Source: Levilactobacillus senmaizukei DSM 21775 = NBRC 103853 (lineage in GTDB: Bacteria > Bacillota > Bacilli > Lactobacillales > Lactobacillaceae). From it: 64,000 bases of DNA. Of this stretch, positions 43,924 to 53,441 are shown piece by piece. The position numbers were made by a program, and so were the translations under genes. The notes under the pieces are model-generated. The model had not been told where the DNA came from, searched no databases, and was given only the letters and a program-made list of their open reading frames with translations. How positions within the stretch are numbered: position 1 is the stretch's first letter; each line of letters opens with the position of its first letter. The stretch is from the NCBI RefSeq assembly GCF_001592085.1, contig NZ_BCWD01000003.1, positions 1 through 64,000 of the forward strand, in the 5' to 3' direction.

Positions 43924-45948
43924 ATGTTGAATGAAGAAGTAGTACGTGATCAAACGAGTTTCGATGCAGTAGATACCAAGGCGGTTAATGCGGTGCGGAT
44001 GTTAAGCATGGACATGATTTCGCGGGCCAAATCGGGCCATCCTGGATTACCTTTAGGAGCTTCACCAATGGCTTACGTGTTATTCTCTCGGCATCTGCGG
44101 GTTGACCCATCTTTCCCCCAATGGTTTAACCGTGACCGCTTTGTCTTATCGGCTGGCCATGGGTCTTCAATGCTATACAGCTTGCTGAATCTTAGTGGGT
44201 TTGCTGTGAGCCGTGACGATCTGATGAATTTTCGTCAGTTAGGTAGCAAGACCCCTGGACATCCAGAGTACGGGGTGACGCCAGGCGTTGATGCAACGAC
44301 TGGTCCGCTGGGCCAAGGTGTTGGGATGGCCGTTGGGATGGCAATGGCAGAAATGCATTTGGCCGCCCAATATAATCGTCCTAACTTCAACGTGGTTGAC
44401 CATTACACCTATGCGATTTGTGGTGACGGGGACCTCATGGAAGGGGTTGCCGCAGAATCGGCGAGTTTAGCTGGTCAATTGAAACTCAATAAATTAATCG
44501 TACTTTATGATTCAAACGATGTTTCATTAGACGGTCCGTTAACAAATGCTTGTCATGATGATGTGGCCAAGCGGTTCGAAAGCTATGGCTGGAATTATTT
44601 ACGGGTCGCCGATGGTAATGATTTAAGTGCAATTGATGACGCCATCTGTGCTGCTAAGGATAACCAAAATGGCCCTACCTTAATTGAAGTGAAGACGGTC
44701 ATTGGTGCTGGTAGTCCGAATGCCGGGACGAACAAGGTCCACGGGGCCCCATTGAATGAAGCAGATTTAGCGGCAACCCGAGAATACTATGATTGGGACA
44801 ACGATCCGTTCACGGTTCCAGAAGAGGTTACCGATCGTTTCATGAACACGATTAAGGCCCGTGGTTGGGCTGGTCATCAAGAATGGTCTAACTTAATTGC
44901 TCACTACTCCAATGAGGAACCAGAATTATCTGCTCAGTTTGCTCAAGGGATTAGTCAAACCTTACCAGCCAGTTTGGATGCTGATCTACCAACTTACTAC
45001 AAGAAGGATGCCCTGGCTTCTCGAGCCAGTGGTCATGAAATTTTACAACGGATGAGCGAAGACTGCCCGAACTTGTGGGGCGGGTCAGCCGATCTATTTA
45101 GTTCCAACAAGACAGCCATTGCCGATGATGACCGGTTCAGTGCCGATAACCCAACGGGTCGTAATCTTTGGTTTGGTGTTCGTGAATTTGCTGAAGCGGC
45201 GGCCATGAACGGGATCGCTTTACATGGTGGGACCCGGGTCTATGGCTCAACGTTCTTCGTCTTCTCTGACTACATGAAGCCAGCCATTAGATTAGCTGCG
45301 CTGCAACAATTGCCGGTCATCTACGTCTTCACCCATGACTCCTTAGCTGTCGGAGAAGATGGCCCAACTCATGAACCCGTGGAACAAATGGCGGCGTTAC
45401 GGGCTATCCCAGGGTTGACCGTTTATCGTCCAGCCGATGGGAATGAAACGGCAGCAGTTTGGCAAGAGGCCCTACAAGCAACCGATCACCCAACCGCCAT
45501 CGTTCTGACACGTCAGGGCCTGCCAACGTTACCCAAACCAGCAGCCCAAGTGCACACCGGGGTTCATCGTGGAGGTTACGTCGTTGCGGATGCTCAGGAT
45601 GAAGCAGAAGGTATTCTGATGGCCTCGGGTTCTGAGGTTCAACTGGCATTGGATGCTCAAGCACGACTGCTCGAATTAGGCCATGACGTTCGCGTTGTTT
45701 CGGTGCCAAGCTTCGAAAAGTTTAATGCCCAATCGGCCGAATACCGCGACACGGTCTTACCAACCAAGTTACGGCGACGGGTAGCCATTGAAATGGCGAG
45801 CGGTCTTGGCTGGTGCCAATACGTGGGTCTTGATGGTGCGATGATTACTCAAGAACAATTTGGTGCTAGTGGCAATGGTGGGAAGGTCGTTGCCATGGCT
45901 GGATTTACCCCAGAAAATGTTGTCCAATCCTACCTTCAATTAAAATAA
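43924..45948 (+). CDS. tkt: Transketolase
   Basis: The 674-residue thiamine-diphosphate enzyme has [27 protein letters not shown]-like [34 protein letters not shown] (ThDP/Mg motif ending at LYDSND), and the pyrimidine domain with [20 protein letters not shown] and [20 protein letters not shown]. It moves two-carbon ketol units between pentose and triose/hexose phosphates. Its presence, with ribokinase beside it, suggests pentose carbon can be used for nucleotides and glycolysis rather than only through phosphoketolase. The ATG at 43924 is 9 bases from AGTGAGG. No catalytic change is visible. Confidence 0.95.
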   Translation: MLNEEVVRDQTSFDAVDTKAVNAVRMLSMDMISRAKSGHPGLPLGASPMAYVLFSRHLRVDPSFPQWFNRDRFVLSAGHGSSMLYSLLNLSGFAVSRDDLMNFRQLGSKTPGHPEYGVTPGVDATTGPLGQGVGMAVGMAMAEMHLAAQYNRPNFNVVDHYTYAICGDGDLMEGVAAESASLAGQLKLNKLIVLYDSNDVSLDGPLTNACHDDVAKRFESYGWNYLRVADGNDLSAIDDAICAAKDNQNGPTLIEVKTVIGAGSPNAGTNKVHGAPLNEADLAATREYYDWDNDPFTVPEEVTDRFMNTIKARGWAGHQEWSNLIAHYSNEEPELSAQFAQGISQTLPASLDADLPTYYKKDALASRASGHEILQRMSEDCPNLWGGSADLFSSNKTAIADDDRFSADNPTGRNLWFGVREFAEAAAMNGIALHGGTRVYGSTFFVFSDYMKPAIRLAALQQLPVIYVFTHDSLAVGEDGPTHEPVEQMAALRAIPGLTVYRPADGNETAAVWQEALQATDHPTAIVLTRQGLPTLPKPAAQVHTGVHRGGYVVADAQDEAEGILMASGSEVQLALDAQARLLELGHDVRVVSVPSFEKFNAQSAEYRDTVLPTKLRRRVAIEMASGLGWCQYVGLDGAMITQEQFGASGNGGKVVAMAGFTPENVVQSYLQLK

Positions 45949-45961
45949 TGATGAACGAAAC

Positions 45962-45997
45962 AGGGGTTGGGGCCAGCGGGCCCGAATCCCTATTTTT
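45962..45997 (+). terminator. Terminator of tkt
   Basis: AGGGGTTGGGGCC pairs with GGGCCCGAATCCCT around loop AGC-like bases; TATTTTT follows. Confidence 0.85.
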
Positions 45998-46048
45998 CTT
46001 TTCAAAATGGCAAACTTGCCTCAGAATCTAGTAAGTTTGTTCATTTAT

Positions 46049-46057
46049 TGGTATATT
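46049..46057 (+). promoter_or_regulatory. Extended -10 promoter of the intracellular NlpC/P60 gene
   Basis: TGG-TATATT (46049-46057) lies 16 bases before the SD; the -35 is poor. Confidence 0.45.
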
Positions 46058-46087
46058 GAAGGTAAACGTAAATTGGAGGCGGTTTTA

Positions 46088-46978
46088 GTGGATATTCGGC
46101 GAGTTAAGGTAGCAACAGCTCTAGTTTGGGCCCAACCGAAGACGGTAACTAAGAATGACCAAACCTATCTCAAGACCGGCGACTTGGATCAATGGTTAGT
46201 GGATCTGAGCGCCGCGGATCGAGGCCGGCTGGCCGATGAGGACCTAGTGGTCACAGAGGCGTTGTTTAACGACCAAGTCGTCCTTGATCGCATAGAAGGG
46301 CAATGGGCCCACGTGTTCGTTCGGCGGCAGGCTAACCGTATGGAACGCCGCGGCTATCCCGGGTGGTTACCACTTAGTCAATTAACGGCAACCGATGAGG
46401 AATTGGACTACCCGACAACAACCGTGCGATTAGTCCAGGTTTCAACGCCATTGTTGGACCAGGACCGACAGCCTGTGATGAATTTACCTTTGGGATCCTT
46501 ACTGACAACCACTGGCCAAACGCCAGAATGGTTACAGGTGGTCACACCCTTGGGTAAGGGGTGGGTCACAGCCTCTGCGGCTAAGTTAAACGCGACTGGG
46601 GCGGACCGTGGGGACCTCTTGTTAACGATCGGTGAGAAGTTTATCGATACCCCTTATCTTTGGGGCGGGATCACCCCACAAGGGTTCGACTGTTCCGGGC
46701 TAGCCTATGCCTTACATCGTGCGGTTGGCGTGTGGATTCCACGGGATGCACAGGACCAATACGCGAATGGCTACCCAGTTGCGCCTGAGCAATTGTCAGC
46801 GGGAGATCTGGTCTTCTTTGCCAAAAAGCATGGCACGGGCACAGTCCATCACGTTGGCATGTACGCGGGTGATGGGCAAATGTTGCACGCCCCTAAACCG
46901 GGCGAGAACGTCCAATTAACGCCAATGGCCACGCCAAAGTACGCGGCCGAATACGTTGGTGCGCGACGGTTCTGGTAA
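46088..46978 (+). CDS. Cytoplasmic NlpC/P60 peptidase, YkfC-like (gamma-D-Glu dipeptidyl-peptidase)
   Basis: A 296-residue protein from GTG 46088, 8 bases after TTGGAGG. It has no signal peptide. Two SH3b-like beta domains (about residues 8-100 and 112-168) precede the NlpC/P60 domain with C202 in YLWGGITPQGFDCSGL, H255 in HHVGMYAGDGQM, and H267. This matches YkfC, which trims L-Ala-gamma-D-Glu from recycled wall peptides in the cytosol. It could serve peptidoglycan recycling with MurQ upstream. Other sequence in the frame before 46088 lies in the promoter. It has no ykfA, ykfB or ykfD partner nearby. Confidence 0.85.
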   Translation: MDIRRVKVATALVWAQPKTVTKNDQTYLKTGDLDQWLVDLSAADRGRLADEDLVVTEALFNDQVVLDRIEGQWAHVFVRRQANRMERRGYPGWLPLSQLTATDEELDYPTTTVRLVQVSTPLLDQDRQPVMNLPLGSLLTTTGQTPEWLQVVTPLGKGWVTASAAKLNATGADRGDLLLTIGEKFIDTPYLWGGITPQGFDCSGLAYALHRAVGVWIPRDAQDQYANGYPVAPEQLSAGDLVFFAKKHGTGTVHHVGMYAGDGQMLHAPKPGENVQLTPMATPKYAAEYVGARRFW

Positions 46979-47037
46979 CCCAATAATTGAAGAATTCTCT
47001 AAGGTCGCCGATGGATTGCAGTGGTCGGACCCGGAGA

Positions 47038-47046
47038 TGCTATACT
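47038..47046 (+). promoter_or_regulatory. Extended -10 promoter of the DUF1002 gene
   Basis: TGC-TATACT (47038-47046); a TTGCAG 19 bases further upstream is a possible -35. Confidence 0.6.
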
Positions 47047-47088
47047 CATTGTGGGGGAAAGAACTAGTGTGAAAGAAGAGGAAAATTC

Positions 47089-48129
47089 ATGAAAATTAAA
47101 CAGATTGTCTTAGGTCTCGCGGCAGCAATGATGGTTGTCGGTGTAGGGAGTACGCTCACACGGGCTGCTGCTGATACTAACGATGCGACCAATAGTGGTG
47201 CAACGACTGATAGTGGTTCTACTTCAGGCGAGAGCACGGTACAGACGAAGGCCTTATCCAAGGCCTATGTTGTTTACGGCGCGGGCTTAGCCAGTGAAGA
47301 TAAAGACAAAGTCGCCTCAGCACTGGGTGTTAAGTCCAACTACACGACCCTAACGGCCACTGGTAGTGACTACGCCAAATATCTGAATTCAGCGGGGACC
47401 TCCGATGCTAGCATGATTAGTTCAGTGGCGTTGGCACCAGCAGATCCTGGTACCGGAGTTAAGGTTAACATCGCCAATTACGATGGCAATAATAATATTA
47501 CGGAAGTGACCTCCCAACAATATGCGATGGTTGCCACCATGGCTGGTGTTAAGGATGTTATTATTACGGTAACGGCCGACAAGTCCGTTTCCGGGGAATC
47601 GGCACTGACCGGGGTTTATAAGGCGCTGGCCACGGATGGTTTAACGCTAAATTCCGACAACACGCAGGCTGCCAATAGTGTCCTGGACGCGACGCAACCC
47701 GCTATCGATGCCAACAATACCGATAAGAAGTATCCCGGGAAATTGATGTCTGCCGTTGGGTCCGTTTCCTCCGACCTAGCCAAGCAACGTCAGAATGGGG
47801 ATGACCTGGCTACCAAGGCCGATATCGAGGCGATGCTGCAAAAGGCTTTGGCTAAGCAAGGTATCGACGGTAAGACCAATTCCACGCAGATTACCAATAT
47901 TGCGGTTGCCTTGAGTAAGGTGCAACAGGCCCCTGTATCGACCTCGAAGACCTACATTAGTAATGTGACAAATGTTGCCAATAACTTAGCTAACAGTGTC
48001 GGGAACAAGATGGCAGGGCTGAAAGACTTTGCCAACAGTGCCGATGCCAAACAAGCCGAGAACTTTATCGTTCGAATCTGGGACAGCATTGTGAGCTTCT
48101 TCCAAGGTCTATTTAACGGTACGAACTAG
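47089..48129 (+). CDS. Secreted DUF1002 protein
   Basis: A 346-residue exported protein. A signal peptide (KIKQIVLGLAAAMMVVGVGS, likely cut near ALTRAAADT) is followed by a Ser/Thr/Asn/Asp-rich low-complexity segment (about 30-50) and the DUF1002 core (KAYVVYGAGLASEDKDKVASALGV; YAMVATMAGVKDVIITVTADKSVSGESALTG). The C-terminus ends in an amphipathic aromatic-rich helix (VRIWDSIVSFFQGLFNGTN), with no LPxTG or membrane span. DUF1002 proteins are common in Lactobacillus and Bacillus (YpuA-like) but lack a defined role. The Ser/Thr segment could be a glycosylation target. Own promoter and terminator. Confidence 0.87.
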   Translation: MKIKQIVLGLAAAMMVVGVGSTLTRAAADTNDATNSGATTDSGSTSGESTVQTKALSKAYVVYGAGLASEDKDKVASALGVKSNYTTLTATGSDYAKYLNSAGTSDASMISSVALAPADPGTGVKVNIANYDGNNNITEVTSQQYAMVATMAGVKDVIITVTADKSVSGESALTGVYKALATDGLTLNSDNTQAANSVLDATQPAIDANNTDKKYPGKLMSAVGSVSSDLAKQRQNGDDLATKADIEAMLQKALAKQGIDGKTNSTQITNIAVALSKVQQAPVSTSKTYISNVTNVANNLANSVGNKMAGLKDFANSADAKQAENFIVRIWDSIVSFFQGLFNGTN

Positions 48130-48151
48130 TTAAGACAATGAAATAACAAAG

Positions 48152-48177
48152 GTAGGCCGAAAAGGCCTACTTTTTTT
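48152..48177 (+). terminator. Terminator of the DUF1002 gene
   Basis: GTAGGCC/GGCCTAC stem with GAAAA loop and seven T. Confidence 0.9.
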
Positions 48178-48608
48178 GTGATCTTTTTTAAATTTCACAA
48201 GCTTGCCGATAAATTAGTCAGTTGTAGGATACAGAAAGCGAACTCAATAATCACTTGTAAGATACATATATCAGTCAAATCAACGTTTTAAAAATATAGC
48301 GGTATCACACAATTCTTGTGAAATGGATAGAGGCAGAACAAATGTTTCTAAAACTAAAAGTCCCTTAATCACAGTGATGGCGGGGACTTTCGGTAAGGGC
48401 TTTCATTTTGTCACCGAACCGGCAGAACAAATGTTCAGAGCCTGAAATCCGTTAATAATTACTTAATATTTCACAAGGAACTGGGAAAACGTGTGGTAGT
48501 ATTAATTTGTAATTCGTATTTACTATAAACCAACGGAGCGATGGCTGGTGGCCATCAATGTTTCCGAACGTTTTAGCTAAAAAATTTCTGTCATAAAAGG
48601 ACGTGTTG
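48178..48608 (+). promoter_or_regulatory. Long repeat-rich leader of the LysM-NlpC/P60 gene
   Basis: The 431 bases hold no plausible gene. They contain: a near-direct repeat TTGTARGATACA (48222, 48255); three TTTCACAAG-type sites (48194 and 48470 direct, 48314 inverted); a 15-base direct repeat GGCAGAACAAATGTT (48332, 48421), each including a GAAC-N4-GTT(C/T) palindrome; a hairpin AAAGTCCC/GGGACTTT (48357-48380); and a rival pairing of CCCTT with AAGGG (48395-48399). A TATAAA at 48524-48529 may be the -10 of the gene. This looks like a complex regulatory region, possibly with an RNA switch. I could not match it to the c-di-AMP ydaO motif. Confidence 0.55.
48332..48435 (+). repeat. 15-bp direct repeat with LexA-box-like palindromes
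   Basis: GGCAGAACAAATGTT at 48332-48346 and 48421-48435, 89 bases apart. The second extends to GAACAAATGTTC, a full GAAC-N4-GTTC palindrome of the Firmicute LexA (DinR) form; the first ends GTTT. Confidence 0.7.
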
Positions 48609-50051
48609 GTGAAGATGAGTAAAGCACAACGAACAACCAAAGCAGTCGTTGGCGTCGTCGGTGCCATTGGAGCTTTTGCTGCCGGGGCAACAATTACGGC
48701 AAACGCTGATAGTATCCAAGTCAAACAAGGCGACACAGTTTGGGACCTTTCACAAAAATTAGGGGTTTCCGTTCAGGATTTAGAACAACAGAATTCAATT
48801 GATGCCAAGACCGACCTGATCTTTGTTGGTCAAAAGCTACAGGTTAAGTCGTCAAAAGCTACACAGAGTTACACCGTTAAGTCTGGTGACACACTCTGGG
48901 ACCTGGCGCAAACTTATCATTTAACGGTTGCACAACTACAAAAGGCTAACGACTTAAGCGGGGATATGCTGAGTGTTGGCCAAAAGCTGACGATTCCACA
49001 AGCTGGATCAATAGCAGCCAAAAAGACCACGACGACAAGTTCATCGACCGCGACGACTAGTGCCAACAACCAGACGACCAACAAGGCCAATGCGGTCCAA
49101 GCACAAATTGTTGCTGCTCAACAAGCCGCTGCTAGCAAGCAAAAGGCTAATCAAACCAAGGCTTCTTCGAGCACCACAACTAGCAGTAGCAGTCAATCCA
49201 GCGCTGCTAGTTCAAGTAGCTCGGTTGCTGGCACGCAGAACCATCAGAATGCTAACGTGACGAGTTCACGGGCCGCATTGACTCGTTCGTCGACATCATC
49301 TGCTGCTAGCTCAGCACCAGCAAGTTCGGCACCAGCTACCGTCGCGCCTACCAGTTCGGCATCCGTTAATTCGGCGCCAGCAAATTCGACGACCAGTTCA
49401 AGTACCGTAAGTCGTTCAACCTCAACTTCGTCGACGTCATCCGCGACGACGAAAACAACGAGAGCAGCGGCCACGCCGGCCACATCTTCGGCGGCAACTT
49501 CGACTAGTACGAGCCAATCCGCAACGCCAAAGACCGGGACTCAAAACGCGACGGCCACGACCAATAGCAGTGCTCGTCAATCAACCACACCGGCTGTTAA
49601 ACCAGCCCGTAAGGTTGCTAAGACGGCGTCCACGGCCAATGTCACCACTAACTCAACTTCGACTAGCAAGGCTAGCACGAGTGGTTTAACCAGTGGATCC
49701 GTGACAAGCTTAGCGTTGAAGTTAGCTTCGGCTAAGATTCCATACGTTTGGGGCGGTTCCTCGCTCAGTGGGATGGACTGTTCCGGGTTGGTTGCATATG
49801 TTTACCAACACGCCAATGGGGTTAGCCTGCCACATAGTACCGTTGCACAAGAAGCTCGTGTAACCACGCATTCTGTCGGTTCAGCTAAGCCAGGGGATAT
49901 TCTCTTCTGGGGAAGTAAAGGATCAAGTTACCACGATGCGATCTACTTAGGTAATAATCAGTATGTTGCTGCACCAGCACCTGGCCAAAATGTCAGCGTC
50001 GCTTCAATTAGCAAGTACTTTATGCCGTCATTTGCCGGAACACTTAAGTAG
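48609..50051 (+). CDS. Secreted LysM-NlpC/P60 peptidoglycan endopeptidase
   Basis: About 480 residues. A signal peptide (AVVGVVGAIGAFAAGATITANA) precedes two LysM domains (about 36-79, IQVKQGDTVWDLSQKLGVS; 87-131, YTVKSGDTLWDLAQTYHLT), a long Ser/Thr/Ala-rich linker (about 135-365) and a C-terminal NlpC/P60 domain (IPYVWGGSSLSGMDCSGLVAYVY with the catalytic Cys; YHDAIYLGNNQY). It should cleave D-Glu-Lys/DAP stem-peptide bonds at the septum, for daughter-cell separation. Similar L. plantarum D,L-endopeptidases carry O-GlcNAc on the Ser/Thr linker (recalled). The start may be GTG 48609, 7 bases from AAAAGGA; ATG 48615 is possible. Confidence 0.9.
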   Translation: MKMSKAQRTTKAVVGVVGAIGAFAAGATITANADSIQVKQGDTVWDLSQKLGVSVQDLEQQNSIDAKTDLIFVGQKLQVKSSKATQSYTVKSGDTLWDLAQTYHLTVAQLQKANDLSGDMLSVGQKLTIPQAGSIAAKKTTTTSSSTATTSANNQTTNKANAVQAQIVAAQQAAASKQKANQTKASSSTTTSSSSQSSAASSSSSVAGTQNHQNANVTSSRAALTRSSTSSAASSAPASSAPATVAPTSSASVNSAPANSTTSSSTVSRSTSTSSTSSATTKTTRAAATPATSSAATSTSTSQSATPKTGTQNATATTNSSARQSTTPAVKPARKVAKTASTANVTTNSTSTSKASTSGLTSGSVTSLALKLASAKIPYVWGGSSLSGMDCSGLVAYVYQHANGVSLPHSTVAQEARVTTHSVGSAKPGDILFWGSKGSSYHDAIYLGNNQYVAAPAPGQNVSVASISKYFMPSFAGTLK

Positions 50052-50105
50052 GGGAATGAGTCAGCTACCAAATGTTTTGGTGGGCCATAATTGAATGAAA
50101 TTAAA

Positions 50106-50141
50106 GGCCAGCAGCCACTTTTTAGCGGTGCTGGCTTTTTT
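50106..50141 (+). terminator. Terminator of the LysM-NlpC/P60 gene
   Basis: GGCCAGCAGCC pairs with GGTGCTGGCT across loop ACTTTTTAGC; six T follow. Confidence 0.87.
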
Positions 50142-50208
50142 GTGATTTCATCGAGTTAATCGCGCCCTAAACCATTAAAGCAATATTAGAAATTCACAAT
50201 ATTTTGAA

Positions 50209-50359
50209 ATGGAAGCGTTTTAATTAAAACTGGCTATTGAAAATTTCTAGACGGGGTGATAACGTAGTCTCATTAGTTGCGGTTGCCTTAAGAAGCTTAA
50301 ATTTGAGCAAAGTAGAGCTGATTCGAGTCGCGCTGGTAAAACGTCTTAGCCGACTCGAA
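50209..50359 (+). promoter_or_regulatory. Leader of the 69-residue gene: cre-like site and long hairpin
   Basis: The 249-base gap after the terminator has no gene. ATGGAAGCGTTTTAA (50209-50223) matches the cre consensus with one mismatch. A perfect 9-bp stem TTCGAGTCG (50322-50330) / CGACTCGAA (50351-50359), extended by GCT/AGC, lies 31 bases before the start codon with no T-tract. CATAAT (50369-50374) could be a -10. Confidence 0.45.
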
Positions 50360-50390
50360 AACCGCAGCATAATAGCCAAAGGAGTTGTTA

Positions 50391-50600
50391 ATGTTGAGTA
50401 ATCGAACTGAGATTTTAGAAGAATACCGTCAAGCCAATGCACAACTTGCTACCCTGAAACAGGAAGAATCTGCGAACGTCCAGTCAAGTTCTGCTACGGT
50501 CACGATTGAGCCCCGTTTCGGCAATGAAATGAACGCTTTGTCCAGTAAGTGCGCTCAGCTGGACATGATTCTTGAAGCGATGGAAGCTTCGGAAGATTAA
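50391..50600 (+). CDS. Small coiled-coil protein of unknown function
   Basis: A 69-residue soluble protein from ATG 50391, 8 bases after AAAGGA. Two helical stretches (NRTEILEEYRQANAQLATLK; NEMNALSSKCAQLDMILEAM) flank a Ser/Thr/Val segment (SANVQSSSATVTIEPRFG). It looks like a small helical hairpin with one Cys. I recognise no family. It is alone, with a structured leader and a bidirectional terminator shared with the convergent lipid kinase gene. It could be a stress or regulatory peptide; no function can be assigned. Confidence 0.7.
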   Translation: MLSNRTEILEEYRQANAQLATLKQEESANVQSSSATVTIEPRFGNEMNALSSKCAQLDMILEAMEASED

Positions 50601-50620
50601 GCTAAATAAACCTAAAAAAT

Positions 50621-50650
50621 AAGGCCTTACCACAATCGTGGTAAGGCCTT
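50621..50650. terminator. Bidirectional terminator between the small gene and the lipid kinase
   Basis: A perfect 13-bp stem AAGGCCTTACCAC/GTGGTAAGGCCTT with loop AATC; A-rich bases precede and TTTT follows. Confidence 0.9.
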
Positions 50651-50665
50651 TTAACTTATAACGAT

Positions 50666-51625
50666 TTAAATGGTGACGTCGAACCAAAAGGGATAACTCG
50701 TGAGACCCGTATAAACGTCGAAGAAGCGGCCGCCCATCTCTTCACCGTCTAACTGACCATACTCGATGGCAGGAACCGTTAGATGGAGTTTCTGGGCCTG
50801 ATAATAGTGGACAGACTTCGAGGAAAGGTGCTTCTTGAAAACGAGTCGCATGGCCAACCATAAGAGTTTGAAGAAGTTTGGTTTCTCAATCACGATCAGG
50901 TGGAGTTGGTGGTCCTTTAAGCTGGCCTCCGGGGCGATGCCAACACCGCCACCGAAATAGGGGTGATTGGTGGTGGTTACCAGAAAGGCGTTGGGGTAAA
51001 TATCCCGCTGGTTTCCGACGTGGACGGTCAGGGTGAACCCGCTTTGGTTATAGTAGACACTCAGTGCGGAGGCTAAGTACGAAAGGGAACCCAAATGGTG
51101 CTGGTTTAGCCAGACCTTGGAACGGGACTGGTTGGCTTGGGCGATGATCGCCGCATCGAAGCCAATGCCGAGATTATTCGTGAACAGGCCCCGTTCCTTT
51201 TTTATGGTCTCGTTATAGGTGCCGACATCATAGTTAGTGGCATGGGTACACTGCAGAATCTGGTCTAGGGCTTTTTCCCAATTAAGGGAGAGGCCGGCCC
51301 CCCGCGCAAAGTCATTACCAGAGCCAATTGGTAAGTAAGTTACGGGGATTGGATATTCACGATGCTGACTGGTAAGCCCGTTGATAACTTCATGAAGCGT
51401 CCCGTCGCCGCCTAGGGCCAGTGCAACCCAATCTTGGTGTGGCTTGTCAGGGATTCGCTTGGCGAATTGCTCACTGAGGAGGATGGCATGTTGGGCGTAC
51501 TCCGAAACGACGACCTCATACTGAATCTGGGCCGCCACGAGTCGTTGCCGGATCTGTGGCCATAGCGTTCCCGCATGGCCACTCCCAGCGTGTTTATTTA
51601 GGATGATATAGAACCGGACACTCAA
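50666..51625 (-). CDS. Diacylglycerol/lipid kinase family protein (DagK/YegS-like)
   Basis: A 319-residue kinase with RFYIILNKHAGSGHAG, the catalytic GGDGTLHEVINGL and PIGSGNDFARG, followed by the beta-sandwich domain (FGGGVGIAPEASLKDHQLHLIVI; DGEEMGG). It phosphorylates a lipid such as diacylglycerol, recycling it from lipoteichoic acid synthesis, but substrates vary in this family. The likely start is TTG at 51625 with GAGGTG 9 bases upstream; a GTG at 51640 would overlap that SD. It lies downstream of rnjA on the same strand but beyond its terminator. Confidence 0.88.
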   Translation of the reverse strand: MSVRFYIILNKHAGSGHAGTLWPQIRQRLVAAQIQYEVVVSEYAQHAILLSEQFAKRIPDKPHQDWVALALGGDGTLHEVINGLTSQHREYPIPVTYLPIGSGNDFARGAGLSLNWEKALDQILQCTHATNYDVGTYNETIKKERGLFTNNLGIGFDAAIIAQANQSRSKVWLNQHHLGSLSYLASALSVYYNQSGFTLTVHVGNQRDIYPNAFLVTTTNHPYFGGGVGIAPEASLKDHQLHLIVIEKPNFFKLLWLAMRLVFKKHLSSKSVHYYQAQKLHLTVPAIEYGQLDGEEMGGRFFDVYTGLTSYPFWFDVTI

Positions 51626-51711
51626 CAGACTGCACCTCACAAAATTTAATCCTTTTTATTATAATCGAAATCGTTCAGCGTGCCTAGTAATTCCGTGAGA
51701 ACTTAGGATTG

Positions 51712-51747
51712 TCATAAGAAAAGGGACGTGCGTAATCGCACATCCCT
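51712..51747 (-). terminator. Terminator of rnjA (minus strand)
   Basis: On the minus strand AGGGATGTGCG pairs with CGCACGTCCCT (11 bp, loop ATTA), followed by TTTCTT. Confidence 0.8.
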
Positions 51748-51761
51748 AATGAGCTTATAAC

Positions 51762-53441
51762 TTACTTGGTCATGATAAACATTGGTAGAATCATTGGGTG
51801 ACGCTCAGTCTTCTCGAATAAGAAGTTTTGCAGGTCATCGATGACGGCATTACGAATCGAGGCTTCGGTGGCCTTGGGATTACGCATTGCCCGGCGAATG
51901 GTCTGGAAGACCCGCCGCCGTCCTTCGTTCAAAAGCTCACCGGATTCACGCATGTAGACGAATCCACGAGACAAGAGGTCGGGACCAGCTTTGATTTCCT
52001 GATTTTTCAGGTCGATGGTGGCAACGACCACAACCAGACCTTCTTCAGAGAGCAATTGACGGTCACGGAGGACCACATTACCGATATCACCAATCCCGGA
52101 GCCGTCGATGTAAACATCGCCAGCGGTAAAGTGACCGGCAACCCGAGCGGAGTCCTTGGTTAAGGCCAGGACATCCCCATTTTGCAGGATGAAACTGTGG
52201 TCTAATGGCACGCCACATTGTTCAGCAAGTTCGGTATGAATCTTCAGCATCCGGTATTCACCGTGAATTGGCATAAAGAACTTTGGTTGCATGAGACGCA
52301 ACATGAGTTTCTGTTCTTCTTGGCCACCGTGACCAGATGTATGAATATTGTTGACCTTACCATGAATAACATTGGCACCGGCTTCTTCTAGTTCATTAAT
52401 CACCCGGTTAACAGAAATCGTGTTCCCAGGGATTGGGTTACTAGAGAAGACAACCGTATCATCCGGTTGAATCGAAATTTGTCGGTGGGTTCCATTAGCA
52501 ATCCGTGAGAGGGCAGCCATAGGTTCACCTTGTGACCCGGTACAAAGAATCATAACTTTGTTAGCGGGTAGGGAACGAATGGTGTTGGCGTCAACCAACG
52601 CGTCATCGGGAATGTTAAGGTAGCCCAATTCTCGACCATTAACAATTGCAGCTTCCATCGAGCGACCAAAGACGGCAATCTTACGACCATGGGCTAACGC
52701 CGTTTCACAGGCCGTTTCGATCCGTGAGATATTGGAAGCAAAGGTGGCAAAGATTACCCGGCCTTCAACTTGGTCAAAGATCTTGCGGATGGATTTACCA
52801 ACCCATTTTTCAGACTTCGTCCAGATTGGCCGTTCGGCGTTCGTACTGTCTGACATCAAACACAGGACGCCGTCGGCACCCAGCTTTGCCATCTTTTGTA
52901 GATCAGGCGGCTGGTTCGTAACGGGCGTTAAGTCGAACTTATAGTCCCCCGTCTCAACAATGGTTCCGACCGGAGTGTGCACGGCAATTCCCAAGGTATC
53001 AGGGATCGAGTGGGTGGTCCGGAAGAAGGAAACACTCATCTTACGAAACTTAAGCACAGTATCATCGTCAATTGTGTGTAACTCAGTTGATTTAAGTAAT
53101 CCGTGTTCTTCAAGCTTGTTTTTAATCAGTGCTAAGGCAAGTGGACCTGCATAGACAGGAACATTTAGTGCCTTTAACAGGTAGGGGATACCCCCAATGT
53201 GGTCTTCATGGCCGTGGGTGATCACTAGCGCTTTGATCTTGGCCTGGTTTTCAACGAGGTATTGATAATCGGGGATGACATAATCGATCCCTAATAATTC
53301 GTCTTCTGGAAATTTAATCCCGGCATCAATTAGGATGATTTCATCCTGGAATTGAATACCATAGGTGTTCTTCCCAATTTCACCCAGTCCACCCACGCCA
53401 AAAATGGCTGTTTCATTATTTTTGACGTTTAGCTTGTTCAT
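51762..53441 (-). CDS. rnjA: Ribonuclease J1
   Basis: The 559-residue metallo-beta-lactamase/beta-CASP ribonuclease has the zinc motif H76-GHEDH81, [12 protein letters not shown] and the beta-CASP region ([52 protein letters not shown]), then the C-terminal domain. RNase J1 combines 5'-3' exonuclease and endonuclease activity in mRNA turnover. Its start overlaps the rpoY stop by 4 bases, the conserved rpoY-rnjA pair of Firmicutes. Length fits RNase J1 rather than J2. Confidence 0.96.
   Translation of the reverse strand: MNKLNVKNNETAIFGVGGLGEIGKNTYGIQFQDEIILIDAGIKFPEDELLGIDYVIPDYQYLVENQAKIKALVITHGHEDHIGGIPYLLKALNVPVYAGPLALALIKNKLEEHGLLKSTELHTIDDDTVLKFRKMSVSFFRTTHSIPDTLGIAVHTPVGTIVETGDYKFDLTPVTNQPPDLQKMAKLGADGVLCLMSDSTNAERPIWTKSEKWVGKSIRKIFDQVEGRVIFATFASNISRIETACETALAHGRKIAVFGRSMEAAIVNGRELGYLNIPDDALVDANTIRSLPANKVMILCTGSQGEPMAALSRIANGTHRQISIQPDDTVVFSSNPIPGNTISVNRVINELEEAGANVIHGKVNNIHTSGHGGQEEQKLMLRLMQPKFFMPIHGEYRMLKIHTELAEQCGVPLDHSFILQNGDVLALTKDSARVAGHFTAGDVYIDGSGIGDIGNVVLRDRQLLSEEGLVVVVATIDLKNQEIKAGPDLLSRGFVYMRESGELLNEGRRRVFQTIRRAMRNPKATEASIRNAVIDDLQNFLFEKTERHPMILPMFIMTK

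Noticed and set aside
48178-48608. c-di-AMP (ydaO/yuaA) riboswitch upstream of the LysM hydrolase
   Set aside because: The gene context fits, but I could not find the conserved ydaO core sequences; kept only as an unknown leader.
52646-53154. Plus-strand frames inside rnjA
   Set aside because: They are antisense to the conserved beta-CASP domain and lack SD sites.
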